From Turicibacter sanguinis (GTDB lineage: Bacteria > Bacillota_I > Bacilli_A > MOL361 > Turicibacteraceae): a stretch of 64,000 nucleotides of DNA. The stretch is taken from the NCBI RefSeq assembly GCF_013046825.1, contig NZ_CP053187.1:618501-682500 (forward strand). The letters are read 5' to 3'. Under the pieces are notes generated by a model that saw nothing but the letters and a program-made list of their open reading frames with translations, made no database searches and was not told where the DNA came from. This document shows positions 18,211 to 26,865 of this stretch, piece after piece; within the stretch, counting starts at the first letter, position 1; each line of letters opens with the position of its first letter. Both the position numbers and the translations under genes were made by a program.

Positions 18211-19215
18211 TTATTCAAACTTTAATGGTACTACTCGAGTTCCTTTAAATAATAAATCTGTTGAATCAGGTTTATACACCTTTAGCTGTACTTCAAATAA
18301 ATCTAATGAATCTGTAGCCTGTGGGGGAATAATATTCCCATTATTATCGTCACCACTTTCATCACCTTCAGAAATACTAAATTTGCAAACTGCTTCTCCT
18401 TCTAACACCTGAATATCAACCTTACCAACTGCCTCAATCTTATCTTCAGTTATCTGAATATGTCCACCGGCATCCTTATTACTAATACATCCATATATCG
18501 CTAAATCACTACTATTATTAATCTTGACTTTACTCAGCCCATGACTTTGATTATTATTATGAAATTCAATTAAAAGATTTCCAATCGTCAAAGTTCCTTC
18601 TAAATATTTAGATTCTCGATTATTGGATATTAACACTTTTCGATTTCCATCAATCGTAATAATTAACTCATCTTTATCTTGTTTATCAATCTTACTTTCT
18701 TGCTTGTTCTTTATTTGACCCATAATATTTTTATTTTCTACTAAGATAAACAATTCTTTCTCTGGCGTAGAGGCATTCGTCTCTATTAAAAGACGATTAC
18801 CTTGTTCTATACCTAAATCATTAAAATCAATATCAATATAAAACTCTTGTAACGCTACTTCCTTAATACAATACTGACTTCCTTCACAAGAGTCTGATTC
18901 TAAAATTTCAACATCACTTTTGCCAAATAACTGATTCACGCCAACTACTAATTTATCAACACTTGCTAACTCTTCTAAAATACTTTGTCCCAGTAACGTT
19001 GCCTGTTGCTTCACTTCAGACTTCTTATTCATCTTAATACTCGAATTAACAAATCCCGAAACTGGTATAGCTAACAACGAAAAAATAGCTAAACTAATGA
19101 CAACTTCAATCAAAGTCAATCCTTTATTTTTCCCTTTATATGTACAGATAGACTGTAGGATTTTTCCTACAGTCTTTCGCCTTTTTAGTTGTGATTCTTG
19201 ATTTTGCATCTCCAT
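18211..19215 (-). CDS. Minor prepilin (PilV-like), 334 residues
   Basis: A prepilin with an unusually long leader of about 33 residues (basic, ending in KNKG), followed by LTLIEVVISLAIFSLLAIPV with Glu at +5. The mature part is about 300 residues, larger than a typical PilV, and beta-rich, with two cysteine-containing segments. It overlaps nothing and starts 2 bases after pilO. Two in-frame starts (ATG GAG and ATG CAA) are possible; the second has better spacing to GGATGGAG, which would shorten the leader by two residues. It is expected to be cut by a prepilin peptidase and join the tip or priming complex. Confidence 0.85.
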   Translation of the reverse strand: MEMQNQESQLKRRKTVGKILQSICTYKGKNKGLTLIEVVISLAIFSLLAIPVSGFVNSSIKMNKKSEVKQQATLLGQSILEELASVDKLVVGVNQLFGKSDVEILESDSCEGSQYCIKEVALQEFYIDIDFNDLGIEQGNRLLIETNASTPEKELFILVENKNIMGQIKNKQESKIDKQDKDELIITIDGNRKVLISNNRESKYLEGTLTIGNLLIEFHNNNQSHGLSKVKINNSSDLAIYGCISNKDAGGHIQITEDKIEAVGKVDIQVLEGEAVCKFSISEGDESGDDNNGNIIPPQATDSLDLFEVQLKVYKPDSTDLLFKGTRVVPLKFE

Positions 19216-19217
19216 CC

Positions 19218-20450
19218 CTACTTGTTATTTATATTTACTGCCCCATCTTTTAAAATCGTCACACGTGGGGTTACCGTATCATCATTCTTAATTTCAACAT
19301 CTACTGTTTTATCTGTTTGATTTAAAATTTTAACTGCTACTCCTGAATTATCTGATAACGTCACACGCTCTTCACTTAAAATTTGAAGATTAATCGTATT
19401 ACCCGGTGTAAACTCAACACCTTTAGATAACTCAATCGGATAAGATTGATCACCTAAAAAATACTTATAATAATAAGTCTCACCTTCTTGTGAAAACTGA
19501 ATCTCAACACTTTCAACCTCTGAAGAATCCGAGAATAAATAAGACTGACGCGTTTCATCATTCGCTTGACCTACCGTAACACTCGGCATATCCGATGCAC
19601 TTGAACGAACAACCATCATTAGATCATTTACCCTTATCCCTAAAGAGGCCAACTCTTCAATACTTGTATGATAAGCACCATTTGCTACACCCGTTGAAAA
19701 CGGCATCTCTTTACCATACGTATTATTTAACGTCCAATCCAAATATGCTTGGTCCTGATTTTGCAACTTCGGTACCCCGTAAAATTCTAAATTAAAGCTT
19801 CCCGCTACCTCCGTCTCACTTTGTGGATTCAACGATAAATTCGTAATCACTAAATTGTATTTCCAATTCTGAATCGTATCAATAAACGTTTTAACTACCT
19901 CATAACTTCCATTAAACGTCATCGAAACCGTTAAAACCTCGGCACTAGCAGACGACGTTCCTACGTTAGATTCGTTAGATGCATCTTGATTTGCCTCGGT
20001 TGAAGAATCTTGTTGACTACCTGATTGCAATCCTTTAATCTCGTCCACCAATGGTTCTAATGAACTCTGTGGCTTCACATACTCGCCCGCCGTCAGTCCT
20101 TGTACTGTTTGCGCACTAATCGTTGAAAACGAAAATGTTGCCTTAATTCCTGTCTTTTCAATTATTTCGTCTAACTCTAAAATAATTTTTTCCTGAATGA
20201 GCGTCGGATAATAAGCTGATGTCCGCTCGCTAATACTAGCTGTTAGTCCCTTAATTTTTTCCTGTCGTTGTGGCAATGTTGCGATATTTGACATGACTTG
20301 ATCATAGCGTGCTTGAACTTCCATTAATTGTCCCTCAAGCGTTGCAACTTTCTCTTTTTGAGGTGTTAACACAAATTGATAATAAAGAACAACAACTAAG
20401 ACACACCCGACCACCATTAATAAATACTTTTCTCTTTGACTAATCTTCAT
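19218..20450 (-). CDS. pilO: Pilus assembly protein PilO
   Basis: A 410-residue inner-membrane alignment-complex protein with one N-terminal membrane helix (about residues 10-28), then a coiled coil (to about 75) and a ferredoxin-like domain near residues 80-240. PilO pairs with PilN to link PilM in the cytoplasm with the pilus outside. At 410 residues it is about twice the usual PilO length; a Ser/Asn/Glu-rich linker lies near 140-170 and the extra C-terminal domain from about 245 is of unknown role. The gene begins 1 base after pilN. No PilP or PilQ is present, as expected without an outer membrane. Confidence 0.85.
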   Translation of the reverse strand: MKISQREKYLLMVVGCVLVVVLYYQFVLTPQKEKVATLEGQLMEVQARYDQVMSNIATLPQRQEKIKGLTASISERTSAYYPTLIQEKIILELDEIIEKTGIKATFSFSTISAQTVQGLTAGEYVKPQSSLEPLVDEIKGLQSGSQQDSSTEANQDASNESNVGTSSASAEVLTVSMTFNGSYEVVKTFIDTIQNWKYNLVITNLSLNPQSETEVAGSFNLEFYGVPKLQNQDQAYLDWTLNNTYGKEMPFSTGVANGAYHTSIEELASLGIRVNDLMMVVRSSASDMPSVTVGQANDETRQSYLFSDSSEVESVEIQFSQEGETYYYKYFLGDQSYPIELSKGVEFTPGNTINLQILSEERVTLSDNSGVAVKILNQTDKTVDVEIKNDDTVTPRVTILKDGAVNINNK

Positions 20451-20451
20451 C

Positions 20452-21000
20452 TTAGTTCACATCCTTTAACGTACAATTTAAACTAAAGCTATACGTATCC
20501 GTGCCACCAATTGAGCCGATATACACATCCGCAATAAAATCTAATTGTTTTAAATTATGTTGAACCTCTGCAATCGCCGTGCGTGATGTCGAGGTAGCTG
20601 AGATTGTAATATTCGTATTCGTAATACTCAAACTTCCAAACTGAACTTCAGATGGAATCGTCGAACTAATTAAATCTAGCTTCTGAGTCGTGATTAAATC
20701 ACGTGATTCAATACTGGTTAACAGTGAGGTTAATCCATTATCATACTGCCCCAGTACTTCTGATAACTTAAAGGCAAGGTCTGATTCTTTAATTTGTTCT
20801 TGAATGGCAGGATCTAAAAGTTTGCTTTCTAATTCATCAATTTGGTGATTAATGTTTGAAATTTGAACTTGATTATAGGTAAATGTTCCAATTACAAACA
20901 AACCGACGACTCCCACTAAAACATAACTGTAAATATTTTGATTTTTCTGTTTATATCGCTCATTTTGATAGGTACTAAAAAAGTTAATATCTCGTCTCAT
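20452..21000 (-). CDS. pilN: Pilus assembly protein PilN
   Basis: A 182-residue bitopic membrane protein. The N-terminus MRRDINFFSTYQNER corresponds to the PilN segment that inserts into PilM; a membrane helix follows at about 26-44, then a coiled coil and a ferredoxin-like domain. It lies directly between pilM (10-base gap) and pilO (1-base gap), the canonical order. Length is normal for the family. Confidence 0.88.
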   Translation of the reverse strand: MRRDINFFSTYQNERYKQKNQNIYSYVLVGVVGLFVIGTFTYNQVQISNINHQIDELESKLLDPAIQEQIKESDLAFKLSEVLGQYDNGLTSLLTSIESRDLITTQKLDLISSTIPSEVQFGSLSITNTNITISATSTSRTAIAEVQHNLKQLDFIADVYIGSIGGTDTYSFSLNCTLKDVN

Positions 21001-21010
21001 ACCACACCCC

Positions 21011-22156
21011 CTAAAAGCGAATCATTGCACCAAGTGCATTCGCATAATCTCCTAAAACATCCGGAGTTAACGCTTGATTAACATCCGTTAAACTAATATC
21101 TTTAAGTTTTGAAACTGGCGTATTCAAACGATTTTCCATATAAGTTTCTAAGCCTTTTAAGTGCGATAAACCACCTAATAGATAAACATGATCAATCGTA
21201 TTTCCTACTGCTTTATTGCGATAAAACTGTAACACTCGCTCAAGCTCATATAACATTTCATCAATTGATAGAATGATAGCACGCTGTACGAGATTACTAC
21301 TTCCAATTTCTCTTAAATCAGCTTCTTGCTTTAAAGATACCGCTGATTTTATTGACATATCCGGTAATTGATTTAATTTTTCATCGATGATTGCGCCACC
21401 AGATTTAATTAAACGAGTAAATTGAATATTTTCATCCGTAAAAATATTTAAATCAATTGATTGGGCTCCCATATCAACAAAAGCAACCGTACCTTCTGCT
21501 GTCGTAACTTGTTCTAATAAATCGCTATAAGTCGCTAACTTACTAATCGCGTTATAACTCACATCTAACGCATAAGGTTTAAATCCTAATTCTTTTAATA
21601 AATCATAATAGCTTCTCGCCATTTTTTCAGGGAATGTAATAACATTTAACTTTAAACGCTTCTCCCCCATGACTTCCACTTCACCTAAAATCACATATTG
21701 AATTAAATAATCAGACAAATTAATCGGTAAGAACTGTTGAATCTCATAACGAACAACGGTTTCCATCTCATCTGACGCAACCACTGGAATTAATAACTCA
21801 CGATTAATAATTTGAGTTGAATTTAAACAACCAATCGCATCCTTAGCTTTCACACCATGATCACTTAATGCTTTAGATAAAGCCGTCACTAATAAACTAA
21901 CATTTACAATACGCCCGTCTTCAATCGCACCTAGTGGCGTTTCAACTGAAAAACAATTCGTCACCTGTAACTGTTCACGAATATAACGACCTTCGACCAC
22001 CTTAATGCTCTCTGATCCAAAGTCAAATGAAACAACAGGTTTTAGCATTGGCTTAGATTTCTTTTCTTTAACTTTAGTTGGTGCCTTCTTCTTAAATAAA
22101 TCCTTAATATCCATCTGCGCTAACTCTTTAAAATCAAACTTCTTTTTCTCAGACAT
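21011..22156 (-). CDS. pilM: Actin-like pilus assembly protein PilM
   Basis: A 381-residue cytoplasmic ATP-binding protein of the actin/FtsA fold. The PHOSPHATE-1-type motif SFDFGSESIKVVEG lies near residue 44, VAFVDMGAQSIDLNIF near 225, and a C-terminal VYLLGGLSHLKGLE motif near 325. About 40 basic residues precede the fold, longer than usual. PilM binds the PilN N-terminus and helps couple the ATPases to the membrane complex. It is separated from the major pilin gene by a hairpin that probably reduces read-through. Confidence 0.92.
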   Translation of the reverse strand: MSEKKKFDFKELAQMDIKDLFKKKAPTKVKEKKSKPMLKPVVSFDFGSESIKVVEGRYIREQLQVTNCFSVETPLGAIEDGRIVNVSLLVTALSKALSDHGVKAKDAIGCLNSTQIINRELLIPVVASDEMETVVRYEIQQFLPINLSDYLIQYVILGEVEVMGEKRLKLNVITFPEKMARSYYDLLKELGFKPYALDVSYNAISKLATYSDLLEQVTTAEGTVAFVDMGAQSIDLNIFTDENIQFTRLIKSGGAIIDEKLNQLPDMSIKSAVSLKQEADLREIGSSNLVQRAIILSIDEMLYELERVLQFYRNKAVGNTIDHVYLLGGLSHLKGLETYMENRLNTPVSKLKDISLTDVNQALTPDVLGDYANALGAMIRF

Positions 22157-22199
22157 AATCTCTCACCCCATATTTCTAAACTTGATATTGATATAAGAA

Positions 22200-22223
22200 A
22201 GTGTAAAGCCGAAGCTTTACACT
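22200..22223 (-). terminator. Attenuating hairpin between the major pilin gene and pilM
   Basis: A perfect 10-bp stem (AGTGTAAAGC with GCTTTACACT) has a 4-base loop that reads TTCG on the minus strand, a very stable tetraloop. The T tract after it is poor (TTTCTTATAT), so partial termination or RNA stabilisation is more likely than a full stop. It would favour pilin over downstream assembly proteins. Confidence 0.65.
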
Positions 22224-22242
22224 CTACTATTAAATAAAATTA

Positions 22243-22731
22243 TTATTGTGCGTAACGATCTTTTGGATTAGGATAAATTTCTACAGCATTAGCTGCATCT
22301 ACAGTAGCCTGGTCTACTGCTACAGTAGCATTATCATCTTCAACTACTAAAATTTTAACTTCACCATTCCCATTTAATCCCACTAAAAATTCTGTTCCTT
22401 GATATGTTTTTGGAGCTGAAACGCCTGCTAAATGACTTTCAACTAAATTAATACTTGTTGGTAAATTTTTTAAATCATAGTAAGAGAATGTTTCTCGAGT
22501 TGAAGCATCAGCTCCTGTACCATTGTTTGGTAATGTGATAGTTTCTTCGGCAACTAATGAAGTAACAACTGAATAAATTGAACGTGCATTTCCGATATCA
22601 GCTGACACATTTGCTTTTTGACGGATTTGTCCGAATGCTGGTACAGCGATTGCCGCTAAAATGGCGATAATTGCGATTACGATAATTAACTCAATTAACG
22701 TGAATCCGCGTTTTTTGTTACGTTTGTTCAT
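22243..22731 (-). CDS. pilA: Major type IV prepilin (PilA/PilE)
   Basis: A 162-residue prepilin with leader MNKRNKKRG and mature start FTLIELIIVIAIIAILAAIAVPAF: phenylalanine at +1, Glu at +5 and a clean hydrophobic helix, the best match to a major pilin in the locus. The head domain is about 110 residues with no cysteine pair, so it lacks the disulphide loop of Gram-negative pilins. GGGAGG lies 8 bases before the ATG. Flanking stem-loops (22767-22802 upstream, 22200-22223 downstream) would frame a stable, abundant pilin message. Assignment as major rather than minor pilin is inferred from position, size and these RNA structures. Confidence 0.88.
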   Translation of the reverse strand: MNKRNKKRGFTLIELIIVIAIIAILAAIAVPAFGQIRQKANVSADIGNARSIYSVVTSLVAEETITLPNNGTGADASTRETFSYYDLKNLPTSINLVESHLAGVSAPKTYQGTEFLVGLNGNGEVKILVVEDDNATVAVDQATVDAANAVEIYPNPKDRYAQ

Positions 22732-22766
22732 AGTTTTTTCCTCCCATAATCTCTACTTTTTATATT

Positions 22767-22802
22767 CCAACCCAAAGTGTGCATGTCATCTTTAGGGATT
22801 GG
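22767..22802 (-). promoter_or_regulatory. Stem-loop in the pilA leader
   Basis: On the minus strand CCAATCCCTAAAG pairs with CTTTGGGTTGG with small bulges, about 35 bases before the pilin ATG. It may be a 5' stabiliser or processing site for pilin mRNA; no regulator can be named. Confidence 0.45.
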
Positions 22803-22812
22803 CCTGAATCAT

Positions 22813-24015
22813 TTACATTTGAGTGTACATCTCAAACATTGGAATCATGATAGCTAAAACAATAGCCCCGATAATGATCCCCATGACTACAATAAGTAAT
22901 GGTTCAATTAAAGCAGTTGTTGCTTGAATTTGTGCCTCTAACTCATCGTCATAAAAATCGGCTGTTTTATTTAGTATTTCATCTAATGCTCCTGTTTCTT
23001 CCCCGATATGAATCATAGAAGATAACATCGGTGGAAAAATTCCAGCATCTTTCATCGGACCGCTTAGTCCCTCCCCTTTAACAAGTTCATCTCGAACTGT
23101 TAAAAGGGCTTGTTCTGCGACTGTATTTTGAACAACTTCCGAGACAATTTGAATGGATTGCGCTAATGGCATCCCACTCGAAAGCAGTGTTGATAACGTT
23201 CTTGTAAACCTTGAAACAATAATTTTTTGATTCAATGGTTTCACAATAGGCAATGCCAATTTTAATTGACTCATTGTGTATTTCCCATGATCCGTACGTG
23301 AATACATTCGATATACGAAGCTGATGGCAAATACACTGACAATCAGCACTAAAGCATTGGATGTCATAAAATCACTTGTCCAAAGGAGTGCTTTTGTTAA
23401 CCAAGGAAGTTCGACTCCCATCTCATTAAACATTTCGATAAATGTGGGCATGACGAATGTTAAAATAACTGTCACAGCTCCTGCTGCTACAATTGCTAGA
23501 ATCGATGGATATATCATTGCATTTTTAACTTTAGCATTCATCTTATTTTCTTTTTCATAGTACACAGACATACGTAGCAAAATCGTATCCAAATTCCCGC
23601 TGACCTCTCCCGATTGAATCATCTTCAGCAGCAATTCTGGAAACTCCTCTTCATGCTTTGACATCGATTCATACAATGACTCTCCGCGCTGCACATCTTC
23701 ATGAACCTGTGTTAAAGCTTTTTTAAGTTCAGGATGCGTTAACTGTGTTGACAAGATATCCAAACAGTTATCAATCTGAACTCCGGCATCGACCATCGTG
23801 TAAAACTGACGACAAAATACCGCAATATCCTTGAGTTTAACTTTCTTTTTAAGACCCAAATTAATATTTGTACTTTCGATGACTTCCTCAATCATTAAAG
23901 GGTAATAGCCATTTGACGAAATAATCGCCAATACTTCATCTTTCGACTTCGCTTCATACACACCTTCTACCTTTTCATTCGTAGAAGTTAACGCGCGATA
24001 CTTAAACTTCGCCAC
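22813..24015 (-). CDS. pilC: Pilus inner-membrane platform protein PilC
   Basis: A 400-residue polytopic protein with two repeated GspF domains (about residues 65-190 and 265-395) and three membrane helices (near 168-190, 215-235 and 370-395). The N-terminus KFKYRALTSTNEKVEG is typical of PilC/GspF. It is the rotor on which PilB and PilT act. Start is GTG behind GGGGGAG. The gene follows pilB by 11 bases. Confidence 0.95.
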   Translation of the reverse strand: MAKFKYRALTSTNEKVEGVYEAKSKDEVLAIISSNGYYPLMIEEVIESTNINLGLKKKVKLKDIAVFCRQFYTMVDAGVQIDNCLDILSTQLTHPELKKALTQVHEDVQRGESLYESMSKHEEEFPELLLKMIQSGEVSGNLDTILLRMSVYYEKENKMNAKVKNAMIYPSILAIVAAGAVTVILTFVMPTFIEMFNEMGVELPWLTKALLWTSDFMTSNALVLIVSVFAISFVYRMYSRTDHGKYTMSQLKLALPIVKPLNQKIIVSRFTRTLSTLLSSGMPLAQSIQIVSEVVQNTVAEQALLTVRDELVKGEGLSGPMKDAGIFPPMLSSMIHIGEETGALDEILNKTADFYDDELEAQIQATTALIEPLLIVVMGIIIGAIVLAIMIPMFEMYTQM

Positions 24016-24026
24016 ATACTCTCCCC

Positions 24027-25715
24027 CTAACGTTCAAAGACTGCCACATCCGCCAACTCTTCAAGCGTTGTGATACCATCCATGACTAATATCTTACATT
24101 CATCAGCAAGTAATCTCATATGATGCTGAAGTGAAATTTCTCTCAGTACCGTTGCATCTTTGTTTTGAGCAATCGCTTCTCGATGTGCCTTCGTAATCTC
24201 CATAATCTCGTAAATTCCTGTACGACCAATATAGCCAGTCTGTTGACAATGACCACATCCCACTCCCTTATATAAAGTCAGTGGTTTTAATGGATCTTCG
24301 CATAAGAAGTTCTTTTCGTGTACTGAAGCTTCATAGGCTTCCTTACAATGCGGACAAATCTTCTTAACAAGACGTTGTGCGATAACCCCCGTAATCGAAG
24401 ATGCTACTAAGTAAGATTCAACTCCCATATCAACTAAACGATTAATCGTTGTTGGGGCATCATTTGTATGAAGTGTACTTAAAACTAAGTGACCTGTAAT
24501 CGCAGCACGTGTTGCAATTTTCGCTGTTTCTTCATCACGAATCTCACCAATCATGACAATATCAGGGTCCTGACGTAAAATACTTCGAAGACCACTAGCA
24601 AACGTTAAACCAGCTTTTGTATTTACATTAACCTGATTTACACCATTTAACGTATACTCGACCGGATCTTCAACCGTGACAATATTTACTTTATCTGTAT
24701 TTAAATCTTCTAAAATCGTATATAGAGTCGTTGATTTTCCACTTCCTGTTGGACCTGTTACAAGTATGATGCCGTGTGGATTCGATAAAATACGGTCAAG
24801 TTTCTCGATATTTTCGCCACTAAGTCCTAGACGTTCTCGACCAAACTGGTATGATGAACGATTTAAAATACGAATTACAATTTTCTCCCCACTTACAACG
24901 GGTAAAATCGAAACACGTAAATCAACATCATACTCTCCAATTCGCATCATAATACGACCATCTTGAGGCACACGTTTTTCAGCAATATTGAGACCTGCTA
25001 AAATTTTAATACGTGCAACAAGTGGTGCTAATGATTCAATTCCTAGTGTATTAACTAGACGTAAATCACCATCAATACGATAACGAATACGAATCTCATG
25101 TTCAAAAGGTTCAATGTGAATATCTGAAGCACGCATTTCAATTGAGTTTCTAAATAAGAAATCAACCATTTTAACAACAGGTGCATTTTTCACATCTTCT
25201 AAATCTTCAATATTGGTTGTCATTAAACGAGTTTGTAATGATTCCTTTGTTAAAGCTTCTGCTGCTTTAGAAACTTCTTCACTCGTATAAATAATCTTAA
25301 TAAATTTAAAAATATCACTTTTTGGGGCAATGTAAACTTCAACTTCAAGGGCTGTTGCAATTGAGATATCGTCAATCGCAAAAATATTTAATGGGTCAGC
25401 CATGGCAACTTTAATTTTATGAACATCCATTTCAAATGGAACTAATCCGTATTTCTCACATAAATTTTGAGAAATAGCCTTAATCGCATGTTTATCAAAA
25501 TCAATATTATTTAAATTGACTTGCTGAATCCCTGTTTGTTCTTCAACTGCCTCAATAATATCAAGTTCTGTTATAATCTTTTGATCAACTAGAATCTCTC
25601 CTAGCTTTTTACCCAGAATCTTTTGATTCTTTAAAGCTTCTTGTAACTGAAAATGATTAATCTTTCCAGCTCGAACTAATATATCTCCTAGACGTCTTTT
25701 TTCAGCTAACCCCAT
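24027..25715 (-). CDS. pilB: Pilus assembly ATPase PilB with MshEN c-di-GMP domain
   Basis: A 562-residue extension ATPase. The N-terminal MshEN domain begins RLGDILVRAG at residue 8, continues with L24, ALKNQ, and a second half KLGEILVDQ from 38; this fits the RLGxxLxxxG...LxxALxxQ motif known to bind c-di-GMP. Then come SDIHIEP near 198, Walker A GPTGSGKST at 321-329, Walker B PDIVMIGEIRD near 390 and a zinc site with two CxxC pairs near 455-485. I start it at ATG 25715, with GGAGG 6 bases upstream; ATG 25730 would translate that site. It is the second gene of the operon, 92 bases after the short peptidase. Confidence 0.95.
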   Translation of the reverse strand: MGLAEKRRLGDILVRAGKINHFQLQEALKNQKILGKKLGEILVDQKIITELDIIEAVEEQTGIQQVNLNNIDFDKHAIKAISQNLCEKYGLVPFEMDVHKIKVAMADPLNIFAIDDISIATALEVEVYIAPKSDIFKFIKIIYTSEEVSKAAEALTKESLQTRLMTTNIEDLEDVKNAPVVKMVDFLFRNSIEMRASDIHIEPFEHEIRIRYRIDGDLRLVNTLGIESLAPLVARIKILAGLNIAEKRVPQDGRIMMRIGEYDVDLRVSILPVVSGEKIVIRILNRSSYQFGRERLGLSGENIEKLDRILSNPHGIILVTGPTGSGKSTTLYTILEDLNTDKVNIVTVEDPVEYTLNGVNQVNVNTKAGLTFASGLRSILRQDPDIVMIGEIRDEETAKIATRAAITGHLVLSTLHTNDAPTTINRLVDMGVESYLVASSITGVIAQRLVKKICPHCKEAYEASVHEKNFLCEDPLKPLTLYKGVGCGHCQQTGYIGRTGIYEIMEITKAHREAIAQNKDATVLREISLQHHMRLLADECKILVMDGITTLEELADVAVFER

Positions 25716-25807
25716 ATCCTTCCTCCACATGTTGCGAAAATGTCAAAAATTACTACAATTATACAATAAAATAACATTTTCTTCAATATTTTACCTTTTT
25801 TCCTAAA

Positions 25808-26473
25808 TTAATAAATTAAATTCAGATAAAATTCTATAATATTTTGTCCCATTAACATCGCAATAAAAGATCCCATTACCAGATAGGGACCAAAAGCCAT
25901 TTCATCTTTCATTCCTTTTAATTTTAAACTTAATAATATCGCCCCAACGATACCACCTAAAACAAATCCCAAAAATAAAGTAATCACCAATCCTTGAGTT
26001 CCAAGATATAAGCCAGCTAATGCTGCAATTTCAATATCGCCTTCGCCCATCCCGCGTGTTAAAACTACAATTAATCCAATCACACCAAATCCAATGAATG
26101 CACCCATCAAATCATCTACTGGCCATGCTTGGGATTTAAAACTTTCTATCCCCATAAATAATAATCCGCCTAATGCGGTAATTAAAGTTGTTGATCGATA
26201 CACATAAGTCGTTTTAAAATCAATCAAACCAATCAAAATCATTAAAACTGTAAAAAATAAATATTTATACAAGTCTAACTGTAAACCATATTTTTGATAA
26301 AGAGAAATTCCTATACTTCCTATTAATGCAGAAAGTAATAAACTATCTATGATTTCTTTCTGATTAAAATGTATCTTCCAGCTTGCCATCGGTAGCTCTT
26401 CGATTAATCCCGTAGCTGCTATTTTTATCATTGGACCTAGGCAAAGACTCATAATTAAAATAATACTGATCAT
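25808..26473 (-). CDS. Short A24 prepilin peptidase, first gene of the pilus operon
   Basis: A 221-residue polytopic aspartyl protease of the prepilin-peptidase core family. Catalytic aspartates lie in GLIDFKTTY (85) and GEGD (146, in place of the usual GGGD). It lacks the N-terminal zinc/methyltransferase region found in PilD at 8897-9655, so it should cleave but not methylate. The start ATG 26473 has AAAGGA upstream. A longer frame to 26602 would run through the riboswitch and its terminator and is rejected. Being first behind the c-di-GMP-II riboswitch, it may process one or more of the locus pilins. FlaK-like or TadV-like identity is possible, but no tad genes are present. Confidence 0.82.
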   Translation of the reverse strand: MISIILIMSLCLGPMIKIAATGLIEELPMASWKIHFNQKEIIDSLLLSALIGSIGISLYQKYGLQLDLYKYLFFTVLMILIGLIDFKTTYVYRSTTLITALGGLLFMGIESFKSQAWPVDDLMGAFIGFGVIGLIVVLTRGMGEGDIEIAALAGLYLGTQGLVITLFLGFVLGGIVGAILLSLKLKGMKDEMAFGPYLVMGSFIAMLMGQNIIEFYLNLIY

Positions 26474-26507
26474 GTCTAACCGTCCTTTTCTCCTTAATTT
26501 TAAGCAT

Positions 26508-26539
26508 AAAAAAAAACGGCTCCACAAAAAAGGCAGCCG
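26508..26539 (-). terminator. Riboswitch expression-platform terminator
   Basis: On the minus strand CGGCT (26535-26539) pairs with AGCCG (26517-26521) around a C/T-rich loop, followed by nine T residues (26508-26516). The CGGCT arm is also the 3' strand of the aptamer's closing helix, so ligand-stabilised aptamer and terminator exclude each other. This predicts that c-di-GMP turns transcription on. Confidence 0.85.
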
Positions 26540-26604
26540 GTTGTACCAATAACTCCATATGTCCCAGGTACCCAAATACAGGACATATTTCAACATTTCC
26601 AACT
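26535..26604 (-). promoter_or_regulatory. c-di-GMP-II riboswitch aptamer
   Basis: On the minus strand the closing helix is AGTTGG (26599-26604) with CCGGCT (26535-26540). Within it are GGAAA, an internal helix ATATGTCC/GGACATAT, the conserved TTGGGTACCTG, then GAGTTATTGGTACAACCG. GTACC and GGTAC form the class-II pseudoknot. The order and wording match the known c-di-GMP-II consensus, as in the Clostridioides difficile aptamers that switch on type IV pili. It precedes the peptidase-pilB-pilC-pilA operon. This is recognition by motif; a covariance search would settle it. Confidence 0.9.
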
Positions 26605-26607
26605 AAA

Positions 26608-26636
26608 ATAATATCATCTTTTCAAAAAAACATCAA
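26608..26636 (-). promoter_or_regulatory. Promoter of the pilus operon
   Basis: On the minus strand TTGATG (26631-26636) and TATTAT (26608-26613) are separated by exactly 17 bases. A start about 6-7 bases downstream would be near 26601, at the first base of the riboswitch closing helix, which supports both calls. Confidence 0.8.
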
Positions 26637-26865
26637 TTTTTTTAGAGTATTTCTATCACAACAATTTTTATTCTTTTACAAATTTTTCATTAATAACTAA
26701 AACGATTGCATCAAAAAAATAATCCATTAATTCTCAGAATTCTAATATTATTTAATTAACCCTCGATTCCTGAATTTCAATTAAATAACATTTTTATAAC
26801 TTTATCCCTTAATTTGTAAATATTTTAGAAATATCTGGATAAACTAACTTCTGAGGTGAAGTTAT

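Noticed and set aside
26474..26602. Longer N-terminus for the short prepilin peptidase
   Set aside because: It would translate the riboswitch aptamer and terminator, has no ribosome binding site, and adds residues unlike the family.
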